Notes under the pieces: model-generated
The model's input: only the letters and a program-made list of their open reading frames with translations
Database searches by the model: none
What the model was told of the DNA's origin: nothing
Shown here: positions 1 to 12,850 of the stretch, piece by piece
Layout of the letters: each line of letters begins with the position of its first letter
How positions within the stretch are numbered: position 1 is the first letter of the stretch
Assembly (NCBI GenBank): GCA_958496175.1
Contig: OY292278.1
Span: 5,766,001 to 5,830,000, forward strand
Direction: 5' to 3'
Length of the DNA stretch: 64,000 nucleotides
Source of the DNA: Sisyra terminalis
Taxonomy: Eukaryota; Arthropoda; Insecta; Neuroptera; Sisyridae
Position numbers and translations under genes: made by a program

Positions 1-2045
1 TTCAAAAAATCCACGTTTCCATAAAACCAGATGATACAAACTAAGATAAAAACTAACGGAAGTAATTTTGTGCAAAGAGCAAAGTGAGAAAGAAGAGCTT
101 TTTCACTCGCCACACCATCCCCATCTTTTCCACTCGAGGGTGGTGCCATCCCTCGTCATCTTGACATACCTATTTATGTGCATTGCCGCCATCTTTCCTC
201 AACAAACGCTGAGGTGGTATGGTATGAATTTTCATTGGGGCGGTAAAAGCTCATTGCCGTCTTCGTAAAATGTAATAACACTTATATTTATATGATAATA
301 ACAGACTTGCACTCCTGTCCGACTCACATAAATAATAATCAACTATAACAAATAACCGGGCGGGGGGGGGGGATATAAAACAAAAATACATCGTCCCACT
401 AATGACGTGAGTTTATTAACGAGAATATTGCAACAAAAATAAATTGCAGTCGGCAAAGGTCTACGCCCTCAACGTAGCCGAGCCTCGTAGCCTCTTGTCG
501 GAGTGTCTTAACAAAAGAAAGCTCGGGCATCGCCTCCTTGATATTTTCACTCGTGTCTTATTATGCCGTTCTATGTGTTCATTGATCGGAAGTCAGATAC
601 AAACGCTCATTTACCAGTTGATTGTGTCAATCAAGTCAACATGCAATAAATGTTTAGATAACAGATCAAATATTAGACAAGCTTGCGTACAAAAGCACTT
701 AAAATAATACGATTAATAAAAAGGGAAGCTTTAAAGCTCGACTAAAGTAAACTGGCACTTGAATTTTGAGATTTTCTTATTTGCTTTGGAAAAACTTTAA
801 AATGGATTACTAAAAAGAAATGAATCATAATTTTTATAGACTTTAATGAAAGCTTTCTTAAGCTTTTGTAAATAGCATTTGTTAATCATTTATCCAGCAG
901 GATTGTCCAGAACCAATATTTTCCTTATTTCTAGGATTTTATGATTCTTGGACTTAATATTTGGTATCGCAAATTCTTTTATTGCTTCTGGAAAAAGACT
1001 GTTTTTCGAAAACCAAAGAAGTGAAAATTTTCTTCATATATCCTCCAATAATTTTATTGATCCATTTTTTGTGCTCTTTTACTCTGGTGAAACGAATTAA
1101 CATCAAAATGTTTTCAAATTAAAGAAAACTGCTCTCTGTTGAAGAAGGAGCAGAGTTTGCAACTTTTTTGATATGTAGTGTAATAAAGCTCCAAGAAATG
1201 TCACAGTAAGCTTGAAAAAGCTTTTAAAGTTTCATCTTTTGTTGAATTTTTCATGTTTTTCATGACCACCCGTGCAACCCTCGACAATTGCAATTAATTA
1301 ATGCCAAAAAATTAAACATTAAAAACATTTCATAAACTTTTCCTGAACAAAAAAAAAAAATTCAAAAGAAACGCGCCATATATTTGCGTTAAAAACAAAC
1401 CCCACGAAGAAAATGAAAGCTCGGCACGTGTGGTTGACTTTCTCTAGCCCACATACATCCGAATCTATCGTACACCTATCTACATTGTACGACTCTTTTT
1501 ACCATAAAAAGTGACTGGAATTGGTCGTAAACAGAAATTAAGACGCTGCTTTCATCTGGGCCACCGTAAGACACGATGGTAGGGTTGGCAAGCGTACGGC
1601 GAACGGGGGCGGGATTGTGACAGATGAGAGATTGCACGGGACTTGCAACAAAGGTGAAATGATCCATATTTTTGCTTTTATGTTTTTTGTGATAATGAAA
1701 TTTAAGGTTATTTTGACGTTTACGGTGCGGAATTGATGGTGATGGTGTCGCGCCATGCCATGCCAGGGTTGCACCCTTTTGTCCCGTACCGACTCCGTCC
1801 GGAGTTGGGAACTTGTTACATGCAATTTATATCACCGATTGCAATAATATTTTTCATGTTATTGTTCCGAATGAAATTTATTTTTACAACCCTCTTAGTT
1901 TGTCGATGGGCGATGGCCTTAAAGACTTTTGAGCTTTCAGCAAAACAATGAGTTTCGATGATGATTGTTACATTTTACTTCAATTGTAAACGCAAAACTT
2001 GTGTAACTTACAGCATAAAATTGCTTCAGACTTCAATGAATTTCG
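1..2045. other. Single-copy AT-rich non-coding DNA
   Basis: No frame here has the composition or recognisable motifs of a protein; the short open frames are chance. Visible features are a G run at 358-372 (GGG, C, then 11 G) that stands out in AT-rich DNA, a CACGTG E-box near 1425, and nine copies of AAAGCTC/GAGCTTT. No repeat of this stretch was noticed elsewhere in the window. Confidence 0.5.
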
Positions 2046-2049
2046 GTTA

Positions 2050-2570
2050 TCGTATTATAAGTAGTAAATTTAATTTTCCAATAGAAAATTATGTCTTAGT
2101 TTAAAATATTTCTCCATCAAGTCAGTAATTCACTTTTGAAATTTGGAACAAAAACTATGTAATATTTGGTCGTTCTGGAAAACTTTGGTAGGAAAACTAT
2201 TTATTGTGCTAACTTAACGTTTAGAGCTTTCCAATATAAATAAAAATTTCAAATTTTTTTGAACCAATGATTGGTGTTTTTGTCGTTTGAGAATTGTGAA
2301 AAAAAAAACTTCCAAACTTGCATATTTCCTCGGGAAATACTGGTAAAGGATAAAGCTCGATTTGTATCATTTTTTAATTGATAAATATTCCAAAACTTTC
2401 CATTCATTGGTATTTTTTATTTCTCATGAACTGCAAGAAATAATTTAATCGGTTGCATATATTATTGTATTATAAGTAGTAAATTTAATTTTCTAATGGA
2501 AAATTATGTCTTAGTTGAAAAATATTTTTCTTTCAAGTTGGAAATATACTAATGGAACTTAGAAATAATA
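2050..2570. repeat. Direct repeat pair, offset about 415 bp
   Basis: A block of roughly 100 bp beginning GTATTATAAGTAGTAAATTT at 2052 recurs at 2467 with scattered substitutions and small indels. The shared text includes AAAATTATGTCTTAGTT in both copies. This is a local segmental duplication with spacer, not a microsatellite. No coding content is seen. Confidence 0.7.
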
Positions 2571-2739
2571 ACAACCAAAAATATACAAGTGACAATTCTT
2601 TTTCTTTCGGAACTCTTGAACAATAAAAAAACACCAAAATATTTCATAGTTTTCTTTCCAAATTCCAAAACTGTAATAGATTTGCCTAATAAATTTTGTA
2701 ACTAAACAAATATTTCTATTAACTATTTATTTTCAAATT

Positions 2740-2930
2740 ATTATTTCTTATGATATAGCTCTATTTTTACATATTACTTATATATTAATGTTTCACATTA
2801 TTTTTAGCATTGATATTGTTATTATAGACTATTATTATTATTTTTATTGCTACTGTTGATTGTTTTTATGATTGTTGTTTTTGATATAAGAATTTCTATT
2901 ATTGTTATTGTTGCTATTGATTGTTAAAAA
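2740..2930. repeat. Degenerate TTATTG/TTATTA-rich tract
   Basis: Imperfect runs of ATT and GTT triplets (TATTATTATT, GTTATTGTTG) give low-complexity DNA. The tract abuts a LINE-type tail, and the second copy of that tail at 25077 is preceded by the same kind of triplet-rich sequence. The tract may therefore belong to the element rather than being independent. Confidence 0.55.
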
Positions 2931-3055
2931 TCTGTGTAATTAAACAGCACTAATCTACTGGGACTAGTGCTTACATGTGATTGTCTATGGATTGAATGCA
3001 CTTATTGCAACCCTATGCAGATTGTACAATTTATTTGAAAATAAAAATAAAAAAA
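2885..3055 (+). mobile_element. LINE/SINE-type 3' tail, copy 1
   Basis: About 170 bp matches 25077-25245 closely, including ACTGGGACTAGTG, ACATGTGATTGTCTAT and GAATGCACTTATTGCAACCC. Both copies end in an A-rich tail of the form GAAAATAAAAATAAAAAAA. Two dispersed copies sharing an A-rich 3' end suggest the 3' end of a non-LTR retrotransposon or a SINE; the family is not recognised. No coding sequence is visible upstream, so if it is a LINE it is strongly 5'-truncated. Confidence 0.55.
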
Positions 3056-3059
3056 TCCC

Positions 3060-4240
3060 AAAAGTGTAGTGCTAAGTTGATTAACTTAAAACCATTAACT
3101 TCTTAAATGTTTATTTGTCCAAAAAATTTTATAGTCCTTATTGTAATCAAACTAGGATTTACTTTTTAAATCTTGAACTTTATATGGGTATATAATAAAA
3201 GCTCATGATTTTTTTTTTCAAAATTAATGCTTAATTAGAAAGATTATTTTTCCAATAAAAGGGTTAAATGATATATTTCTTAAATGGTCTCCATTTCTAG
3301 CCTTACTGTTGCCCATTCGGCCAATCTAAATTGTTACTACATTAACGACGGCTTGGGTCTTTCGATTTTATCAATGGGACCTAAGATTTTATGCATTTAG
3401 GCTTTAATTTTCTCAAGATTGTTTGCATAATATTTATAAATAATAGTTTTTTTCCAAAAAAATAGTCCAAAGAATCAAATTGCAACTTCTGGGCGACCAA
3501 TTGCCTTCAGATTTTCGACTGATTATACAATTTTCGAGAACAGTCCCCAAAAGATTATTTTTTTCATTAATTTGAAAGTTTCACAGATTTTTTTAAGCCC
3601 CAAATCGTGAAAACTATTCTTTTTTAAGTTTTCGAAACAAAAATTTATTGAATATTGTCTAGTAATGTTGACCATTGACGCCGAAGGCGTCTCTTAACTA
3701 ACAATCAAAGATAAATGATTCAATAATGTTACTGTACCAAAAAAATTGTTAAATTGTTACTTTTTGTGGATCTATTGGATTATCAATTATTGCAAAAATA
3801 TTTTTTTAAGTTTCAAATCCATAAATATTACTTTTTTCCGCAACCTCGAAGGTGAAGAAGCCGGTTAAATTATCTTCAGCTAATTGGTCAAACCGAAATT
3901 TATTCACTAAGATTGATGGACCAAATACATTATGTAAATTTAATATTTAGATCTATAGGTAAAATTCTCTTTAAATATGTAAAAAAAATGGTTAAATCAT
4001 AGGCACAATAAAGAATTGATGTTGATCCTTCAAATCTTTCTTCTATTTTCTGGGCAACAACCCCAATATTTTCGGTAGTAGATATTAAAGGAAAGCAAAA
4101 ACTTGTTTTTGCCATAACCATTGTGAATATCTCACAATTTTGATAGAAAAATCATCACTTATCAAATATTTTTTTTTGATTTACCAATTTAGTTCAAACG
4201 TAAAGTGTCCTCTTTTGTAAATATTAAATGTTTTAATAAA
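3060..4240. other. AT-rich non-coding DNA, nothing recognised
   Basis: No motif, repeat or credible reading frame was seen apart from homopolymer runs and one AAAGCTC copy near 3198. Confidence 0.4.
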
Positions 4241-4245
4241 ATCAG

Positions 4246-4427
4246 GATCACGAGTAATTGGAAAAAAAAATAGTTAAATCAGTTTAAACTATCATTGATT
4301 GACGTTTCGTTTTTATTTAAAAACTTTATCAAGCTCTCAACTATCTAAGTCTTAAGAAAAAAGACGAAACGTTGCCAATCAATGATAGTTTAAATTGATT
4401 TAACTATTTCTTTTCCAATTTTCTGTG
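4246..4427. mobile_element. Palindromic element with GAAACG core (family E)
   Basis: Arms of about 50-80 bp are inverted copies: AACTATCATTGATTG on the left matches CAATCAATGATAGTT on the right, continuing outward through AATAGTTAAATC and AATTGGAAAA. Just inside each arm lies ACGTTTCG (left) or CGAAACGT (right). Read on the minus strand, the left half gives CTTGATAAAG, a U-rich/A-rich hairpin, then GAAACG, a degenerate version of the CTGANGAA-hairpin-GAAAC core of the other families here. The right half has lost the CTGA part. Target duplications were not clear. Confidence 0.6.
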
Positions 4428-4444
4428 ATTCTAATTCTATTGTT

Positions 4445-5650
4445 ATTTATACATCAAGAATTGATACTTATAAAGATGAATTACATATTTTACTTAATTA
4501 TTTCATCCCACTCGCACTATAAATAACAGGTAGTTGAAATTCCAAGCTTTACAAAGCTCACCCTATACTAATGACACAAGGAAGTAAAACTTGCATCCAT
4601 TTCTTATCCATTCCTTTGCTTTTAATATTTCGCTTTCATTCTTTGTCACATCGAGCAGAAAAAAGCTTGAAAGCACTAAAATTTGTTTTGGGAGGGGGGT
4701 GGAAGAAAAATAAAATGAATTAGGTCAAATTTAACAAGTGAAAACAAAGAAAATAAATATTTCGGTTTGTTGGCAAACTTTGTGCAGGAAAACACCGGAG
4801 TGTTTGTCCAGGGAAAAGTTTTTGCGTTCGCCGAGGAAATTCTACAAAGTTGCTGCACATCAACATTAAAATGCAACAATAAAGAAAAATGAATAATGTA
4901 ATAAACGTTGAAAACATTCCGCTTCAAATAAAATTGTGATATGTTTCGCGAAAGTTCATTATTAATGCACACAAAATATGGTCGCGGCCATTGTAAGAAT
5001 TATTACGAGCCGCGTACTACTACTACTACTACCACTACCTTCAACATGGCATTATAATTGCACGAGCTTTTTTCCCTATCTGTTTGTTGAATATACAGTG
5101 TTGTTTGTCAAGACCAGAGCTTTTTGCTCGGTGAAAGTTTTGTTCTTGACAACTTGTCAGCGAGCCTACTTACTTTATAGAAACCAGTCGAGCTTTATGC
5201 TAGTCTCATTTCTTTACATTGAAATGACTAAATATTAAATAAATGTTACTCTACGGGGGGAGGTTTTTTTTCCCCCGACGATTAATTGGACCGGATTTTC
5301 TGTTTTTTTTTTTTTTTTTGCTTTGATTTTCAAAACGATTTGATGGAATTATCGTTGGGTTTGTGTCGTTGAAAGTAAAGTGTAATTATCAAGGTTAGAT
5401 CGATAGACAATTTATTTTTCAAGGAAAACTATTAGGTTGAAAATGTTTTTTCCGGGAAAGAAATTTATTTGCGAATCCGGGAAAGAAGGTAGGTTGTTAT
5501 GTCGTGATTCGATTAATGTCAAAATCAATCACTGGTTTATTGTGAAAAAATAGGTACGCAACCGTACAAAAGATTGAAGTTTCTTTTAAGAGTTTATTTT
5601 TTAAAAACCTAATTGAAAGACTATGCTTTTCGTGAAAAAATTTGAAAGAT
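4445..5650. other. Single-copy AT-rich DNA with a CTA microsatellite
   Basis: Holds a short (CTA)n run at about 5015-5038, a G6/C5 inverted pair at 5254-5277 (CGGGGG ... CCCCCG) and four AAAGCTC/GAGCTTT copies. No protein-like frame was recognised. Confidence 0.45.
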
Positions 5651-5658
5651 CTACATTA

Positions 5659-6555
5659 GGGTGGTTTTTAAAAGGGTGGTTTTGAAATTCTTTGCTCCCA
5701 GGGACTCAAATGCTTACAAATTGATAAAAAAAATCCCCTGAAAATTTGAGCTCTTAATATAAACTTTTAGATAGTCCGCTTTTCAATTTAAGTTTCTTAT
5801 GGAAATAACGTGGGAAAAATTTAATTTTTTCTTTAGAATTCCATAACTCAGCGGAAAATAAATCGAAAGTAACTAAATACGTCATGTTTATTGTAAATTT
5901 AATGCTCTACAAAAAAGAGCTCTTATGATTTTTCGTTAAATTTATTGGCTTAAGAGTTATTGGCATAAGAATACGGCACTAATTGTCAATGAAAATATAA
6001 GTAATGCATTTTTAAATTGAGCAACGGAAAGATGGTAAAGTTGGTTATATAGCTAATATTGAATCTGATGACAAAAAATGAAGGATTAACTACTACAGCT
6101 TCGTCGAGAAAAATCACAAGAATAATATTATATTTGCTTCTTTTTGATCATAAGTACAAATTTTGCATAAGAAATTTGATATATTTCGTAAAAATAAATA
6201 TTTACTTAATAATTATAGACAATATGAATAATTATAAAAATATTAAACTTTGAGGTCGAATAACTCTTAAACCTATAGATTTAGCCAAAAATTAGAAGAG
6301 TTCTTTTTTATAGAGCATTAAATTTACAATAAACATGACGCGATTAGTAACTTTCGATTTATTTTCCGCTGAGCTATGGAATTCTAAAGAACAAATTAAA
6401 TTTTTCCCACGTTATTTCCATAAGAAACTTAAGTTGGAAAGCGGGCTGTCTTAAAGTTAAGAGCTCAAATTTTCAGGGACTTTTTTTATCCATTTGTAAG
6501 CATTTGAGGCCTTGGGAACAAAGAAATTCCAAAACACCACTTTTGAGGACCACCC
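5659..6555. mobile_element. Foldback MITE flanked by TA
   Basis: The left arm (from about 5659 to 5940) and the right arm (about 6290-6555) are long inverted copies: GGGTGGTTTT...AAATTC at the left end and its complement AATTCC...CCACCCTA at the right. The match extends inward through TCAGCGGAAAATAAATCGAAAG and ATTTACAATAAACATGACG. The ends GGGTGG/CCACCC sit directly inside TA on both sides, as expected for a Tc1/mariner-type target. The centre (about 5940-6290) is unique AT-rich sequence without a transposase, so this is a non-autonomous element of about 0.9 kb. Confidence 0.8.
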
Positions 6556-6805
6556 TACTCTACATACTTGAAACTTTGGTGACAAAATATTTAAAAATAA
6601 AATATTTTTAATCGAGTTAAAGAAATTAAAATAAGAGCTCAAATTTTCAGGAACGTTTTTTATCCATTTGTAAGCATTTGAGGCCTTGGGAACAAAGAAA
6701 TTCCAAAACACCACTTTTGAGGACCACCCTACTCTACATACTTGAAACTTTGATGACAAAATATTTAAATATAAATTTTTTTTAATCAAGTTAAAAAAAT
6801 TATAA
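6459..6805. repeat. 174-bp tandem duplication of the MITE end and flank
   Basis: AAGAGCTCAAATTTTCAGG at 6459 recurs at 6633. The copied block includes the terminal part of the MITE's right arm and about 75 bp of outside flank (ACTCTACATACTTGAAACTTT). The duplication therefore happened after the insertion. It makes a repeated peptide appear in one minus-strand frame, but that frame is an artefact. Confidence 0.85.
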
Positions 6806-6809
6806 CGTT

Positions 6810-8665
6810 AGTGAGTTTAGAATGAATTTTAATACATAAAAAATATATTCACTGTATGATGTTTTAACTTGGATAAAATTTCTCGGTACGTTTCCATTTA
6901 TTTACGTTTGAAAACAGGAAAATATTCAAAAAGGACAATTTTTTTGTTATGTACTTCAAATGTTGATTTCAGCCTGAAAGCTTCCAGGTGTTTAGTTTAA
7001 AAAGTGAACTTTATATTGTCATAATTCTACTCTCTGTAAATATGTATATTTATGGCAACATTGTAATTATGAAGAGGAAAAAAAAAGCCTCGACAAATAC
7101 AAGAATTGAGGGTATTTTTCCGTAATAAACTCTCTTTCGGGTGCGTAACTTAACTTTAATATAAACGGAATTAAATTACTTTCTAATTAGTTATGAATAT
7201 GGTACTTAATTAACATTTACAAGCTCTTCTTTTTGACAATTATCTTCCACCAGCGTTGAATTTTTAATTCACCATTTTTTTTGTTGTTGTTGTAATCTCC
7301 CCAAGATAAAACAAAACGGATGACGTTTTCATTTGGACAAAGAGCTGGAAAAAAACACGAACAAATTCGGGGGTTGGGGCGGGCAAATTTAAAAATGAAA
7401 AATTGGCGAGTGAGATAACGAAATTAAATAATTTTCTTGATGCACAGTTCTAGAAGATAATTTGCTCAAATTGAGAACAGATGTGCGCGGTTTGGATATA
7501 ATAATATGGTTTTATTTTGTTGGATGGCAGTTTGAAGAGTTTGGTGCAGAATAGAATGATAGTTTTTGCGCCAGATCTTATCGTCGATATTGTGTGGAAC
7601 AAATAATTGTCCAGTTTGAACAAATTGAATTATTATTACAAAAGTTTATTGCATGCTCTCTTCAAGTTGAGTCATTCAATTTGAGGCAATTATGGCTGGA
7701 GTTGTTCTTTTTATAAATAAATAAACTTTATGGCAAATTGAATACACAACCAAGAAAAATTATTGTTGAAACGGTATAAATTCAACAACTAAAGTTTCAA
7801 TCACGGAAATTGAATCAAGCATTGTAAGTAGAAGTATAAGTAAACTGATATTTGCGTCTTAAGACATCTTCAATTGAAACATTAAATTAAAATTTTATCC
7901 CGGTAATTTCTATAGTTTATATTAAAGAGTGCAATCAATTATAACTAGGTTGAATTATTTGATAGTCATTTTGATGAAAGATTTTTTTTTTTGAAGTTGA
8001 ACTTGATTTCAAAATTTCAATTGAATCAAGAAAGCCGTCTTTAAATAAGATCCAAAAGAAAACCAGAATAAAATATTTAAATAAGACTTGTTTGTGACCT
8101 TATTTATACTTCTTTTTTTTTTGGCCAACCACTAATATATACCTGAAAACAAAATATTATCAAAATCGATTAACCTGTTTTTCAATTATATAATAGAATT
8201 CAAGGTGACATATGTTTACGTTCGATTGTGTTAACCTTTGATCCATAATGATCAAAATTGTGAGCAAAACAATTTAAATTCCAAGCTGGTGTGAAATTGT
8301 AAAGAATTTTACCTGCTCCCAACTGTTGATTTGAAATAACATTGTTAAAGCTCCAAGTCTAAAATGTGAACGAGAAAAGGCAGGTAGATTCAGGGGTGTC
8401 ACTAATGGATTCGAATTATAATTGACAACAAATAATAAATACCTGAAACTGGTTCCAAATTCCTTAAACGACATATTTAAAGCTGCGCGATTCTCTCGTT
8501 TACATTTTGGCCTTCAAGCTTTTAATATGTTATTTTATATCGACAGTTGAAAGTTGGATTTTATGCATTCCACTTTAGTTTACATATAAGCTGCATCAAT
8601 AAACTGGAACCCATACTGAAAAAAGCCATAACAAAAATGAAAAGTACTTCAATTTTCATTTTATC
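6810..8665. other. AT-rich non-coding DNA, nothing recognised
   Basis: Only low-complexity runs (for example a short TTG run near 7275) and one AAAGCTC copy near 8347 were noticed. No repeat or coding signal. Confidence 0.4.
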
Positions 8666-8670
8666 CCTTA

Positions 8671-9060
8671 CTTGCTGATGCCCGCACTTCGTCTCCGTGG
8701 CGTCTATGAAGTAATTATTTTTTTTTTAAATTTTCATACACAAGATGTTTACCTCGGAGATTATAGACATAAACGAAAAACGTAATCGAATCTGAAAATT
8801 TATATTAAAACGCCTTTAAACCGCCTTTTAACACTTTATCGAATGTTGATTTTTTTTGGAAAAAGTCACCCAATAATTTTGGATTTTAAGAAGACATACA
8901 ATGGGACTTATTTAAAATTATATTTTTACACCATATTCGTAGAATGCATAATTACTAAATATTTAATCATCCGCAAATCAATTAGCTCTGCTTGAATTTA
9001 AAAAAATTCATAAGATCGATAAGTCGAACATAAGTTGAAGTGTAGTAAAAATATTTCAAA
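8671..9060 (+). mobile_element. Degenerate LINE/SINE-like insertion, core copy 1
   Basis: Begins with GCTGATGCCCGCACTTCGTC, a decayed form of the core GCTGA-CCCGCG-ACTTCGTC also seen at 57031 and, inverted, at 55563 and 62232. This core is widespread in insect genomes at short non-LTR-derived insertions. Similarity to the 57031 copy continues patchily: ACGAAAAACGTAATC and, further on, CCGCAAATCAATTAG against CCGTAAATCAATCAG. The 3' boundary is uncertain. Confidence 0.5.
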
Positions 9061-9437
9061 ATTCCCCTGATTTTAAATGGATATACCGATTATTATTAAT
9101 TAATTATAGAAATTGAGTCAAAAATTTAAAAACATAGAATTCTAGTTCATTTTAAATTAGTATAATTTCCAGACTTTGCTCCAATCCCTGAATGAATATT
9201 TCTCCCAGAACCACTACCCTTCTGGGGACAACCATGAATTTGAAGTTTTAACAATTTTACGAAACCTAATTCCCGATAATCACGATCAAATGCTAATATA
9301 CGAATAATCAAAACGTTAATCATATTATATATTCAACCACTACATAACGATCCATGTATTTTAATAGTATTTGAATATTATACAATGAAACTATATGGAA
9401 CTTAAGCTAACCATACACGATTGACGTATCTATACTA

Positions 9438-10434
9438 GACTGGGACAAAAAAATCGACTATTTTTTTTTTTGAAGAGTATATCGAAAATATTGTCCAAAG
9501 TAACATAAAAAATCGGGTAGGTTTGAACCCTTAATATTAATATTAAGAGGTGCCGCATCGCAAATTTCGATTTTCCATTTAAATAACATGGGAACAATAT
9601 TCTCTTGCACTTTGGAATTTAATAGCTTACGTTGGTGACAATATTTTGCAATGAACATGGCATATTCTTGTAGAAAATTAAACGATCTACAAAAAAGGTC
9701 TCGGACAAGTTTTTGATATATTTATTCCCTCAAAAGTTATTCGATGTCAAAGTTGAACTAAAGAGAAATTTAAAAAATTTTCAATTTTTTGACGCAACCC
9801 TGAATTTTATGAGAAAATTTTGTAGAACATTTTTATTAGAGCACTTTTTTTCCTATAACTTATCTCTGTAAAAGATTTTGATACTTTTCACAGGTTATTT
9901 GCATTAAACTGAAAATTCCCTGAATTATTATATTTTTAACATAAAAATTATTTTATTTATTTCAAATTAATAACTTAGGACCTGTGTAAAATATCAAAAA
10001 CTTTTATGGAGATAAGTTATAAGAAAAAAGTGCTCTACAAAAAAAGTCATATAAAATTTCCTCATAAAATTGATGGTTGCGTCAAAAAATTGAAAAAAAT
10101 ATTAAAATTTCTCTTTAGTTCAACTTCCACCTTTAATAACTTTTGAAGGAATAAATATATCAAAAACTTGTAAGACCTTCTTTGTAGATCGTTTAGTTTT
10201 CTGCAAGAATATACCTTGGTCATTTCGAAATATTGTTACCAACGTGAGCTATAAAATTCCAAAGTGCAAGAGAATATTGTTCCCATGTTATTCAAATGGA
10301 AAATCGAAATTTGCGATGCGGATCTCGTAATATTAATATTGAAAACTTAAACTTTCACAGGATTTTTGTCATTCCCAACAATATTTTCGATATAATTAAG
10401 AATAAAAAAAATTAATTTTTTTTTTGAATCAGTC
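9438..10434. mobile_element. 997-bp foldback MITE flanked by TA (full copy)
   Basis: Terminal GACTG...CAGTC sits inside TA on both sides. The arms pair over most of their length, for example AATTTCGATTTTCCATTT on the left against AAATGGAAAATCGAAATT on the right, and GAACAATATTCTCTTGCACTTTGG against its complement. There is no transposase frame, so it is non-autonomous. Two truncated relatives lie at 23335 and 43976. Confidence 0.85.
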
Positions 10435-10437
10435 TAA

Positions 10438-10800
10438 TGTTCACATAAAATCACTCTTTCAAAATTGGTTCAACAACGAAAAAAAAAAATAATTTGATTT
10501 TTCCTTCAACTTTTATTGTGAATAACTTTTGAAAAAATGATTTTATGTAAAAACGTTAGGTTACCTTTTTTGTAGAACTTTAAATTCCCTTCAAGAATCT
10601 ATATTGTTCATTTCTATATATTTATTTGTTTGATAGTTACAAAATTCCAAAATAAAGAAGCTAAGTCGAAAAATTTTATAAATGTTTAAGGCTTGATTAT
10701 TCGGAAACAGCGTGTCTGGCAAAAATTTTCAAAGAGACTTTTTTTGTAGGAAATTTTTTGACTAAAATAAATAAATTTTTACTTGGGAGTAATTAAAATA
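10438..10800. repeat. Possible diverged half-copy related to the adjacent MITE
   Basis: The order of phrases ATAACTTTTGAA, TTTGTAGAACTTTAAATT, CAAGAATCTATATTG and AGTTACAAAATTCCAAA mirrors the interior of the neighbouring MITE arm (ATAACTTTTGAA, TTTGTAGATCGTTTAGTTT, CAAGAATATACCTTG, AGCTATAAAATTCCAAA). It looks like an older relative, end to end with the MITE. Identity is low. Confidence 0.4.
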
Positions 10801-12630
10801 GATAAAGAATAAGATGCATTTTTTTTATCGAATTGCTAGAAAAAAACATCTTAGACGTAATACATAAAGTAATTAAATAATTCAAGTTGATAGTTCATTG
10901 TTGATTTCAAGTCGTCGATATAATGAAATTTCTAAACAACTTCACTAATGGCAACTTCAGACTTCTTCTCTGTCAATTTAATGATTGTAATAGCAAAGTT
11001 AGGTGTCCTTATAATTTAAGCTCATACCTATGTATGTGCATTGAATGCACTTGCACTTATAGCTCGTAGGTTTGGCTTTTATTCCCATAAGATTTATAAT
11101 GCACGTGAATCGCTTTGATAGTTCCACTTGCATTAGTAACACAGTTTGAATAAGTCATTTTTAATTTAATTGCAAAATGAAAACAATTAGAAACTGAATT
11201 GTAATGATGAATGAAATACGATGCATACAATTTACTTAATCTTCCTCTCGTCAATTTATAATATTCTCAAAGGAACTAGAAATGATATTACTAGATAAAT
11301 TTCGTTTAAGAATTGAACTCTTGTGCAACAATGAAATGTAAAACAAGTTGAAATAAAAATATTTTTGAATCGATCTTTTGTAATTAAAAGTGTTTTTATT
11401 GAATACTTTATCAAATCAAATCAAAGAAATAAATCTCACGTTAAAGTTTCATAAAACAAGTGCAGTTTCTTTGATGTTTTTCTTCAGTGTTTAATTACCT
11501 TTCAGTAAATAATGCATAAAGAATATTTTAAATTTAGATTTCTATTACTAACCGTTCGAATGCATATATTACGCTGTGAATATGATATCATTGGCGTGTT
11601 TGAAATTTATTACATGAGGCATAAATTATCATAAATGCATAATACAAATATAGGAAAAGTGGATCATAACACACCGGGGGAATTAGATTGTTATAAATTG
11701 CACTCGACAAAATACAAAGTATATGGGCCTCTAAACAATTGTAAATCTGAGTTGTCAAACGCGTGCGAAGCACGGGGGGGGCGGGTAAATTTATAATTAT
11801 AATAAAGCAGGAAGGAATTAACGGGCGAATATAAATGCGACGATGTGTACGTAACGATAATGCACGCTAAAGTGAGCTTAACTTCAAATGATTGGTTATG
11901 GATTATGAAGAATAATGTCACAAAAAGAACGATTAATTAATCAAAACATTTCGATCGAAAGCTCGGAAAGCTCTGCACTGACACTGCACCACAACCACGG
12001 CTGCCATCGTTCCACACCCCGTTTTTCGGTGAAGGTGAATTTTAAATAAATTATTTTGATTCATCTGTTTGATAATTCAAGACGCACAACGGATCATATA
12101 AATCATTGTGATATCACTGGAAATAAAATATACATTGAGCAAAAAAAAGAAACCGAAGTATACGGCGTTGGATTTTTTTTCGTTTGAAATAACTTTGCGA
12201 TAAATAATTTAAGGATACAAGTTCTGAAGTTTTTTTTTTCTTTATCACTTTTCACACATACACCTTTATTTATATGGATGTATGTGTGATTCAAAGGAAA
12301 AATTTGAGTCTTGTAAATAAATGATAATATCAAAGTATGAATTGCTCCAAAAAAGACGTGTCGCAAATACCTCTAATGTGCCTCTGAATAATATATATCG
12401 GTGGAAATTTATAAAAGGGAAATTTCAAGGGATCGTAATGAAAATAAAAGTGTTACAGAAAATTGTTGCTTTCCTTGGAAAGTGTGAATTTTTCATCAAT
12501 TTCAACCTTGAAAATTGGAAAAAAACCCTTTATTTTGTTCATATTTTTTTATGGGGGCACCCTTTTTTATTCATGCCAATCCAATTTTGATCAATCTGAT
12601 AAAAGGGGCATTTCACGTGAAGCGGACACC
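10801..12630. other. Single-copy AT-rich non-coding DNA
   Basis: A G-rich run occurs near 11774 (GGGGGGGGCGGG) and two AAAGCTC motifs at 11958 and 11967. No gene or repeat was recognised. Confidence 0.4.
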
Positions 12631-12850
12631 GAAAAACAAAGTGATGTTCTGAAATTTGTTCATATTTGGCACAATTGTACTTCTAGTAAGTATAAATGTG
12701 GATACAAAATATTTTTTCAAATGATGAGTATTTGCCACGTTATACACTGCTAAAGAATTTCCGTTTTTGAAATTCGTATTTTTTGAAATTTTTTTTTTTT
12801 AAAATATTAAATATGGCGGATTAAAAAGAAAATTAACTGTTCTTTGTAAA

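Noticed and set aside
4246..4427. Intact hammerhead ribozyme in family E
   Set aside because: One half reads CTTGATAAAG instead of CTGANGAA and the other has lost the CTGA block.
6457..6789. Minus-strand frame with a 38-residue internal peptide repeat
   Set aside because: The repeat is explained by the 174-bp DNA duplication of a MITE end and flank; it is not a protein repeat.
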